In this document: piece after piece, positions 58,801 through 62,102 of the stretch
Position numbering within the stretch: the first letter of the stretch is position 1
How the letters are laid out: each line of letters starts with the position of its first letter
Made by a program: the position numbers and the translations under genes
The notes under the pieces: generated by a model
What the model saw: the letters and a program-made list of their open reading frames with translations, nothing else
The model's database searches: none
Told to the model about the DNA's origin: nothing
Assembly: GCF_008297975.1 (NCBI RefSeq)
Contig: NZ_VLNY01000020.1
Span: 1-62,102 of the forward strand
Source: Antrihabitans cavernicola
Lineage (GTDB): Bacteria > Actinomycetota > Actinomycetes > Mycobacteriales > Mycobacteriaceae
Length of the DNA: 62,102 nt
Direction: 5' to 3'

Positions 58801-61800
58801 AACCCGCTACCGTGCGCTGCTCGAAGACGTTGCGCGGCGAGAACACCACACCACGAGCCTTCGCCCGCGACACCAACTGAATCGACACGATGCTGTCACC
58901 ACCGAGCGCGAAGAACGAATCGTCGACACCCACCCGCTCCACACCCAACACCTCGGCGAACACCGCCGCAATGGTCTCCTCCACCGGCGTCCGCGGAGCC
59001 GTGAACGCAACCGCATCCGCGTACACCGGTTCCGGCAACGCCGCCCGATCCAACTTGCCTGCGCGCGTCAACGGAATGTCGCCCAACACCATGACGCTCG
59101 CGGGAACCATGTGTGACGGGAGGCGCGTCGCGGCGTGTTCGATCAACTGCGACGTGCTGATCGATTGCCCCTGGGCGGCAACAACATACGACACGAGACT
59201 CGTCGCACCTGCGGCATTGGTGTGGCCGATGGTCGTCGCGAACCGAACGCTGACATGGTCCGTCAAGACGGCGTCGATCTCACCGAGCTCGACACGGAAT
59301 CCGCGCACCTTCACTTGGAAATCGCTGCGGCCCACGTACTCGACGTCACCAGTGATGGTCCAGCGCACCACGTCACCCGTGCGGTACATCCGTTCACCCG
59401 CAACGCCGTACGGGTCGGCGACGAACCGGTCGGCCGTCAGGCCGTTCCGTTCGTGATAACCCCGGGCCAGCTGAACTCCGGAAACATAGAGTTCCCCGGC
59501 GACGCCCACGGGGACCGGCCGCAGCCGTTGATCCAGAACCACCGACCGCATACCGCGAATCGGCTTACCGATCGTGACGAGATCGCCGGCTGTCAACGGC
59601 TCGCTGATGTGCGGCGCGACCGTTGCTTCCGTCGGACCGTAGGCGTTGAAGAATCGGCGAGTGCGGGTGGAATCCGTTGTCGCCCAGCGTGACACCAAAC
59701 CGGCGGGCACCGCATCGCCACCTGCCACCACAACCTGTAGGTCGTCCAGGTCGATCGGATCCACCGAGGCCAGAGCTGCGGGCGTCACGAACGCATGCGT
59801 AATACGTTGGCGCCGTATCAGATCAGCCAATTCCGTACCGCCGTAGACCGTGGTAGGCGCAATGACCGTTGCTGCACCGGCGCACACCGCAAGGAGCAGC
59901 TCCAAGATCGATGCGTCGAAGCTCGGCGAGGCGAAGTGCAGTACGCGCGACGACGAGGTGACCGCGAATCGCTCGCGCTGCTCGGCCGCGAAGTTGGCTA
60001 GTCCGGCGTGGGTAACCGTGACGCCCTTGGGCTTGCCGGTCGATCCGGAGGTATAGATCACGTACGCCGGGTGTTGCACGGAGAGAGTGCGGAGTCGTAC
60101 GACGTCAGGAACGTTTTCGCGCGAAGAGCCGACTACATCGTCGGTCGACAACCATTCGACGCTGTCGGGCAACGCCTCTCGCGCATCGGGCACAGTCAGA
60201 CCCATCACCGCGCCGGAATCGGACAACATATGGGCTATTCGGTCCGGCGGGTAGGACGGGTCGACAGGCACGAAGGCCGCACCCGACTTCGCCACCGCCC
60301 AGACCGCGATCACCGATTCGATCGATCGCGGCACAGCAACGGCAACCAGATCTTCCGGCCCGACTCCCCGGCCGATCAGCATCCGCGCCAACCGGTTCGA
60401 GCGAATATCCAACTCGTCGTACGACAGCACCACGCCGTCGGCAACAAGGGCAGGGGCGTCCGGATCGATTTTCGTCGCCGTAGCGAGCAACTGTGGAAGC
60501 GTTTGTGCTGCTTCAGCGTCCGGTCCGGTGCGGCTGGTCAAGTCTGCTCGCTCGGCAACACTCAACAGCTCGATGTCGCCGACGGCAACGTTCGGCGTCG
60601 CAGCGACAGTTCGGAGCAATTGCCCGAAGCGATCCGCAAAATGCTCGATTGTCGCCCGATCGAACAAGCTTGTCGCATAGCTGAACTCGGCCGCAACACC
60701 ACCCGTCGCGGTCTCCGGTGCGGCGGCGAGCACGGTGAGGGTGAGATCGAACTTTGCCGTGTGGACATCGATGTCGACACCGCGTGCGGTGACCCCCGGG
60801 AGTGTGAAATCGGTTGTCGGCACGTTCTGGAACGCCAATGCCACCTGGAACAGCGGATGCCGTGCCGTCGATCGCTCGGGGTGCAGTAGATCGACGAGTC
60901 GCTCGAACGGGACATCGGCATGCCCGAACGCGTCCACGTCTGTACGACGAATCCGATCGAGCAGATCGACGAACGATTCGCTCGTATCGATACGCGAGCG
61001 CAACACTAGGGTATTGACGAACATGCCGATCATGTCGTCGAGCGCGGCCTCACCACGACCGGCTATCGGTGTGCCGATTGCGATGTCGTCGCTCACCGAC
61101 ATCCGAGCGAGGAACGCGGCAAGCGCACCGTGGACGACCATGAACACCGTGGCGTTGTTCGCCCTGGCCAGTTCCACCAACCCGCGGTACGTACCGGCGT
61201 CGATCTGGAAAGGCACTCGCCCGCCGTCGAGCGATTGCGTTGCAGGGCGTGGACGATCCATCGGGAGCGAGAGCTCGTCGGGCAGTCCTGCCAACGTGGT
61301 TGTCCAGTAGTCGATCTGCCCTGCGATCAACGACGACGCATCGCTCTCTGAGCCGAGCAGCTCGCGCTGCCAGGTGCTGTAGTCGGCGTACTGCACCGGC
61401 AACGGTGACCACCTGGGCTCGTCGCCGTCGGCACGTGCTGCGTACGCAACCATCACGTCTCGGGCGAGCGGACCCATCGAGAAGGCGTCGGCGCTGATGT
61501 GGTGAACGACCATGACCACCACATGTTCGGTCGCACCGAGTTCGAACAGCGTCACGGCCAATGGCGTAGCCGTCGATACATCGAGCGGACGTGACACCGC
61601 TTCCGTGATGCGTTGCGGCAGCTCGGACTCCGCGACGGCGTGCACCGTCAGGTCCGGAACAGCCTGTGTCGCAGAGAGAATCACCTGCTCGGCTGCGCCG
61701 TCGTGCTCGGGGTAGATCGTGCGCAGCGACTCGTGCCGGGCCACCACGTCCGCGATCGCCGAACTCAGCGCAGCAACGTCCAATTCGCCGGACAGTCGGA

Positions 61801-62102
61801 TGGCGATCGGAATGTTGTAGGCAGCGGATTCGGGTTCGAATCGGTTGAGGAACCACATCCGCTGCTGCGCCAGCGAGAGCGGAATGCGTTCCGGACGCTC
61901 CCGCGCAACAAGAGCAGCGCGAGCACCCTCGCCCGCATGCGATTCCACCCGAGCAGCCAAACCAGCCACCGTGGGCGCTTCGAACAACACACGCACCGCA
62001 ACCCGCGAATCCAACACCACACCCAACCGCGACACCACCTGCGTCGCGATCAGACTGTTACCACCCAACGCGAAGAAATCATCATCCGCACCGACCCGCT
62101 CG
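43823..62102 (-). CDS. Giant non-ribosomal peptide synthetase, five full modules and TE (N-terminal part off window)
   Basis: More than 6080 residues; the start lies beyond the right edge. Order and approximate DNA spans: PCP0 at the edge; C1 61890-60480, A1 60450-59030, PCP1 near 58893 (GGDSI), E 58760-57330; C2 57290-55900, A2 55870-54370, PCP2 near 54230; C3 54060-52690, A3 52680-51190, PCP3 near 51060; C4 50890-49520, A4 49500-48050, PCP4 near 47915; C5 47750-46400, A5 46370-44880, PCP5 near 44760; TE 44600-43826 (GWSLGG). E has HHLAVDGVSWRIL; C2 is the D-accepting type after it. By-eye codes: A1 DALFVGAVAK, A2 DVWHFSLVDK (serine), A3 DVWDFILVSK, A4 DAMFVGGIVK, A5 DARHFGEVTK. The EntF-like TE should release or cyclise the product. 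Confidence 0.95.
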   Translation of the reverse strand, partial: ERVGADDDFFALGGNSLIATQVVSRLGVVLDSRVAVRVLFEAPTVAGLAARVESHAGEGARAALVARERPERIPLSLAQQRMWFLNRFEPESAAYNIPIAIRLSGELDVAALSSAIADVVARHESLRTIYPEHDGAAEQVILSATQAVPDLTVHAVAESELPQRITEAVSRPLDVSTATPLAVTLFELGATEHVVVMVVHHISADAFSMGPLARDVMVAYAARADGDEPRWSPLPVQYADYSTWQRELLGSESDASSLIAGQIDYWTTTLAGLPDELSLPMDRPRPATQSLDGGRVPFQIDAGTYRGLVELARANNATVFMVVHGALAAFLARMSVSDDIAIGTPIAGRGEAALDDMIGMFVNTLVLRSRIDTSESFVDLLDRIRRTDVDAFGHADVPFERLVDLLHPERSTARHPLFQVALAFQNVPTTDFTLPGVTARGVDIDVHTAKFDLTLTVLAAAPETATGGVAAEFSYATSLFDRATIEHFADRFGQLLRTVAATPNVAVGDIELLSVAERADLTSRTGPDAEAAQTLPQLLATATKIDPDAPALVADGVVLSYDELDIRSNRLARMLIGRGVGPEDLVAVAVPRSIESVIAVWAVAKSGAAFVPVDPSYPPDRIAHMLSDSGAVMGLTVPDAREALPDSVEWLSTDDVVGSSRENVPDVVRLRTLSVQHPAYVIYTSGSTGKPKGVTVTHAGLANFAAEQRERFAVTSSSRVLHFASPSFDASILELLLAVCAGAATVIAPTTVYGGTELADLIRRQRITHAFVTPAALASVDPIDLDDLQVVVAGGDAVPAGLVSRWATTDSTRTRRFFNAYGPTEATVAPHISEPLTAGDLVTIGKPIRGMRSVVLDQRLRPVPVGVAGELYVSGVQLARGYHERNGLTADRFVADPYGVAGERMYRTGDVVRWTITGDVEYVGRSDFQVKVRGFRVELGEIDAVLTDHVSVRFATTIGHTNAAGATSLVSYVVAAQGQSISTSQLIEHAATRLPSHMVPASVMVLGDIPLTRAGKLDRAALPEPVYADAVAFTAPRTPVEETIAAVFAEVLGVERVGVDDSFFALGGDSIVSIQLVSRAKARGVVFSPRNVFEQRTVAGLAAIAATAKAAAPVVLEELRGGGVGDMPLPPVVRFMAERGGSYDRFNQTITIELPMEIDRAGVVNTLTAVVDRHDMLRSRLFTDDDGLHLDVLPVGAIDVDALVSHVPFDAGLDAESLTNLATRELDSALSRLDPASGVVVQFVWLNPIATDKALRRSGRLIVAAHHLAVDGVSWRILLPDFVSAWAQISAGRVPLLAEPSTSMRRWSTALTELVADRAAELPMWQEIIDGPDPLLGTRALDPAVDVATTVRNVRLELSAETTADLLTTVPELFHGGATDAMLTALALALTSWRRRRGVSEASSLIRLEGHGREEEVVPGADLSRTVGWFTAIFPVRLDLGGIDVDDALAGGPAMGSAIKAVKEQILALPDKGIGYGMLRYLDPASSLPTEMPGQVSFNYLGQVSTTDIPEELAGFGWMPADDLGELEVIPDADMPAMAVIDINAIVLQGKLVANLGYPETLLERGDVDQFATRWTDALAAVVAHAKTAGAGGRTPSDLFAAGVPQSDIDTWEAHYPALVDAWPLSPLQSGLLFHANLAAESVDVYTSQIVLSLNGSVDSERLRAAADGMIARHAALRTAFVRGESGSAVQVVLDATRAPWRDVDLTSNPDADRADECAAIVADDRAARFDLTDPPLIRFTLVRIDSDAWKLVVTNHHIILDGWSMPLVLQELLTLYVVRNDRTAIPAALSYRSYLEWIALQDTDASLAEWRAALDGVVEPTLLAPAEPGRVVTALAGELIFELDEARTARLSVLAARVGVTVNTVLQAGWGVLLSRLVGVDDVVFGTTVSGRPAGLSGVESMVGLFINTVPVRVRVDPAESVEELLTRVQGEQADLLDHHYVGLADIQAAAGVSGLFDTLVVFESYPVDAAGIASQAASIDGMSITGIDAADATHYPLSLIVSLAATLSVRAGFLRDLLDEESVRLIADRLIRVLSAMIAAPDAAVGDIELLDVAERSLVLSGFNDTAQVVDSSATLVSLFEAQASATPGAVAVSFEGEQLTYGEFASRVHRLARWLIAEGVGPESLVALGMRRSLDLVVGMYAVSVAGGGYVPLDPDHPAERIDYILETAQPVAVLTTSGYEFESSARTVAIDTLNLEAFSDAPIADGERTSTLDSSNTAYVIFTSGSTGRPKGVAVSHGAIVNRLVWMQSAYPLTESDVVLQKTPATFDVSVWEFFWPLQTGARLVVARPDGHRDPAYLVDIIRSENVTTAHFVPSMLAVFVAAGASGATGDVTAGVRECTSLRQVFASGEALPGKTAQQLRAATGARLHNLYGPTEAAVDVTFHEVVDADIASVSIGAPVFNTELFVLDGRLRPVPVGVAGELYLAGVQLARGYVGRPDLTSDRFVANPYGEPGARMYRTGDLVSWNSRGELNYIGRTDFQVKLRGLRIELGEIETALVQQDSINEAVAVVRQDTRRGDQLVAYLVAEVDKSIVVARVREGLGKRLPSYMVPTAFVVLDALPLNASGKLDRKALPEPSFGPRKHRPPTTDAERAVAAVFSGVLGVDRVGTTDDFFELGGNSLLATQVVARLGAALDTEIGVRVVFEASTVAALATRAQSLAGGGARTPLVPQPRPDRVPLSLAQQRMWFLNRFEPDSAAYNVPMAIRMVGVFDADVFAAAAADVLARHESLRTVYPETVDGPVQVIEVASRPDLTPEQVAEEDLSARIFELVAAPFDVTADVPVRMNLLRISPADHVLAVVVHHIVADGYSMGPLAQDLMTAYRARATDESPSWSPLPVQYADFALWQRAVLGSEDDPNSVTSRQLAYWRTTLAGLPDQIDLPTDRPRPAVQSFAGATTSFTIDADMHNRLNQLANEQHSTLFMILHAALAVLLARLSSAEDIAIGTPVAGRGEEALDGLVGMFVNTLVLRTRIDNATPFTDLLATVREGDLEAFANADVPFERLVEVLNPTRSTARHPLFQVSLTLQNMERADFALPGLVVTGLNADTHIAQFDVQLAIAERRDERGSSAGIDAQFTYATDLFDETTVVEFGNRLTALLSGIVTDPSTAVGDIDLLAAAERERIVSEWNATDHSVPNMTLAELTAVGMQRDPGAVAVSFDGAELTFAEFDGRVNRLARRLIADGVGPESLVTVAMRRSLDLVVSLHAVVAAGGAFVPVDPDHPIERIGYILETAAPVCVLTSSADGFVTTGTTPTLAVDIIDLDDLAADPIAPEERSAHLAAGNTAYVIFTSGSTGRPKGVAVTHAAIVNQMLWMVDRYGVDSTDVYFQKTATTFDVSLWGYFLPLITGARLVVATPDGHRDAAYVSAAIAEHHVTITDFVPSMLTVFTSPATAQQCDTLRHVFVIGEALPIETARAFRALATAGLHNLYGPTEAAVSVTSWQSSESDTGSVPIGVPEWNVAAYVLDARLRPVPVGVAGELYLAGRQLARGYVSRPDLTADRFVANPFGSGRLYRTGDLVRWTNQGVLDYIGRTDFQVKFRGQRIELGEIETALLADDTVSQAVALVTETVTGQQLVAYVVPAAAKTVDIVSLKSTVGDRLPSYMLPSAIVVLDELPLNSSGKLDRKALPDPVFEAKTFRTPSTPIEEIVAGIFAEVLGIERVGADDDFFALGGNSLIATQMVSRLAAALDTTVAVRTLFEAPTVYALAARVELHAGQGNRVVLRKRARPEQIPLSLAQQRMWFLNRYEPGSSAYNIPIAIRLTGALDVAALRHAIADVVDRHEALRTVYPERDGVAVQFVVPAADVVATLALAPQPIDRGRLSDRVNAIAATPFDVAAQVPLSIGLLELSGTEHVLVVVIHHISGDAFSMGPLSRDIMVAYAARSQGDAPAWAPLAVQYADYSQWQHEVLGSESDPTSVVSQQVDYWTTALAALPAETNLPTDAPRPAAQSYRGGRVDFAIPDAVARAVDATARVHGATPFMMLHTALAVLLAQVAGSDDVAIGTPIAGRGDAALDHLVGMFVNTLVLRTVMDPRSSIAALIDQVSATDIDAFGHADLPFERLVDIISPERSASRHPLFQVALVFQDADGISLELGDLQAGALEIDTQIAKFDLQFGFTRTAGGLAASITYASDLFERTTVERFGRQLVRVLEQITADTTRPAGDIDLLDAAERADLLGRTGGAAEPAQTLPELIAAATALDPDATALTYRGSEVSYGELDSTSSQLARVLIDRGVGPETAVAIGISRSVESVVALWAVTKAGGVAVPVDLKFPRERIAHMLADSGAVLLLTNQSDAIDYDIAVLAIGDELDIELASKSADVVTDADRVATLGAADTAYLIYTSGSTGTPKGVSVTHAGLANFAAEQRDRYSVTAHSRVLHFASPSFDASFMEYLMGLCAGATLVIAPADIYGGDELAALLERERVTHAFVTTAALASIGSADLPELRVLVTGGEALPAEVAARWIADGRDFYNGYGPTETTIVSNLGAPLRAGERVTLGGPIRGMRSLILDRQLRPVPVGVAGEHYLAGIALARGYHRRPTLTAERFVADPYGAVSDRMYRTGDVVRWTDAGRIEYIGRADFQVKMRGFRIELGEIDSALTAHPGVEFAITIAHTRDGAMSLASYVSPMRDQALVPDDLTAFVADTLPSHMVPASITVLDALPLTPAGKVDRRALPAPVFQSSTEFRAPETPNEIAIAAVFGDVLGVATVGAHDSFFDLGGNSLSATRATSRVTAALGVSVAVRDLFEAPTVAELAVRTATFECSARLPLVPQTRPARIPLSMAQQRMWILNQLDPSSAAYNVALAMRLTGDLDVDALDSAIRDVVERHEALRTRYPEFDGVPAQVIEPVDRVVGRLTATPAAMADIADVTGAGFDATTEVPVRIRLFRTGATEYVLAVVVHHIAADGFSLGPLGQEVMAAYTSRSAGSAPTWAPLPVQYADFAIWQRETLGSADDPDSLMAQQIAYWSAQLAELPDLLRLPTDRTRPAVASMRGGRYDFTIDAALQRRLAALADANDASMFMVVHTALAVLLSRLSGTGDIAIGTPVAGRGDVALDRLIGMFVNTLVLRTRVDGGQSFAAVLDQVRENDLSAFSNSDMPFERLVEVLDPVRSTAYSTLFQVMLTFQNFERTEFVLPGLTVEPIESAAAHARFDLTVTMAELDAGIRVELTYATDLFDHDSMRQLSQRYLLVLEAMVTALDTSVGDVDLMDDDERHRLAYRNRTERAGNDGATLVSEFERQVAATPSGIALVFGEQQLTYSELAARVNALARRLIADGVGAESTVAIAMRRSIDLLVAMYAVTTSGAAYVPVDIDHPAERTQHLLDSARPMCILTTSMDASQLHTTLPTVAVDTLDLSNESTAPVTDSDRRRSLNPDNPAYVLFTSGSTGLPKGVVVSHRAIVNQLAWKHSEYGLDADDVFLLKTPATFDASMRELWLPLQVGARIVIAAPGGERDVDYLADTIEQHGVTATHFVASMLALLIAGADAAKLRSLRTVFVGGEPLPTTTAAKFLAVSNALLTNEYGPTEAAVTATNHPVTAADIDVMPIGVPVQNVVVYALDDRLRPVPDGVAGELYLGGTQLARGYFGRPDLTSERFVADPLRPGLRMYRTGDRVRWNRADDKPELEYLGRTDFQVHVRGLRIELGEIESALLDQPTVDNAVATVQVDTNGQQELVGYFVPSAGTSIDVGDLRAAIARRVPSYMVPGSLVELDAFPLNANGKLDRNALPRPERVVPTAVAPTSENARLVADVFADVLDLDQVGSKDSFFELGGNSLIGMTVVSRLRAASGIEVQYNWLFAASTPEELGLLLSGGGARAGASAFDVLTPLRSSGDREPLFCIHPAGGLAWFYAGLISHLDDDRPLFGLQDPRVVKGEQAYLAIEDYAARYVDEIRRVQPHGPYHLLGWSLGGRIAHAMAVQLQAEGDRVALLAMMDAAAELTLPDEPPATGQATSVSDAVGDTLGGWRELLDLADDAQVSGPEELAELIRDRISAAGMLTAEQVDAMIESFTEADQRTYRPGVFVGDLMFFTAARDHTGDDVPSHTWRRYVSGDIEDTRVDERHLGMANPAALDVIGPMLRDNLRS
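54650..56630 (-). other. Block of divergent codon use inside the giant NRPS gene
   Basis: From the middle of C2 through most of A2 the coding strand changes to TTG for Leu, GTG for Val, GCG for Ala and GAT for Asp almost throughout, seen on the plus strand as CAA/CAC/CGC/ATC-rich text. Flanking modules use mixed CTC/CTG, GTC and GCC. The change at about 56630 is abrupt. Judged by reading, not by computed statistics. Confidence 0.6.

Noticed and set aside
35632-62102. Mycobactin or nocobactin synthetase
   Set aside because: No heterocyclisation domain, no polyketide modules and no lysine-type terminal module are visible.

Overview
The window is high-GC DNA from a mycolic-acid actinobacterium of the Mycobacteriales, most like Rhodococcus, Nocardia or a close relative. 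The genus is an inference. The supports are an antigen-85-type mycolyltransferase, a mycofactocin locus near the rpsL-rpsG-fusA-tuf operon as in Mycobacterium, an MbtA/MbtI-type salicylate pair, IdeR- and KstR-type operators, and ATGA or GTGA overlaps between many genes. There is no rRNA, tRNA, CRISPR array or recognisable mobile element, and no gene-free stretch longer than 300 bases.

Left part (1-6.4 kb): the start of a mycofactocin operon on the minus strand (mftA, mftB, 5' end of mftC), with the divergent regulator mftR, a second TetR regulator, and kshB (steroid 9-alpha-hydroxylase reductase) behind a perfect KstR-type palindrome. A minus-strand run follows: AlkD-like glycosylase, a glutamate-racemase-like protein, a ferredoxin reductase, and an SDR with a small repetitive tail.

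6.4-15.5 kb: a two-gene Pnkp/Hen1 RNA repair cassette (kinase-phosphatase-ligase plus 3'-end methyltransferase) lies directly after the terminator of the str operon (rpsL, rpsG, fusA, tuf).

15-35 kb: mixed housekeeping and accessory genes. They include DoxX, two DUF3558-like lipoproteins, a quinone oxidoreductase, an epimerase-like protein, two DHFR/RibD-like proteins and an AraC regulator. An iron-controlled salicylate set follows (salicylate-AMP ligase and salicylate synthase, each with an IdeR-like box), then PlsB with a HAD-PlsC fusion, a pseudouridine synthase, an ArsR-led gene group, a FusB-like EF-G-binding protein, a serine hydrolase and a mycolyltransferase.

35.6 kb to the right edge: two giant non-ribosomal peptide synthetase genes on the minus strand. 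The one nearest the edge runs off the window and reads PCP | C-A-PCP-E | C-A-PCP | C-A-PCP | C-A-PCP | C-A-PCP-TE. The other reads C(starter-like)-A-PCP-C-A-PCP-C and ends in a truncated A-domain stub. The thioesterase sits on the gene that is upstream on the DNA, so the downstream gene probably acts first in the assembly line. At least eight building blocks are implied. One A domain carries a serine code; the rest do not match codes I know with confidence. The salicylate genes are the obvious candidates for an aryl starter unit, but no aryl carrier protein is in the window, so the link is a hypothesis. I regard this assembly line, with its stub, reversed gene order and a patch of foreign-looking codon use, as the most novel content.
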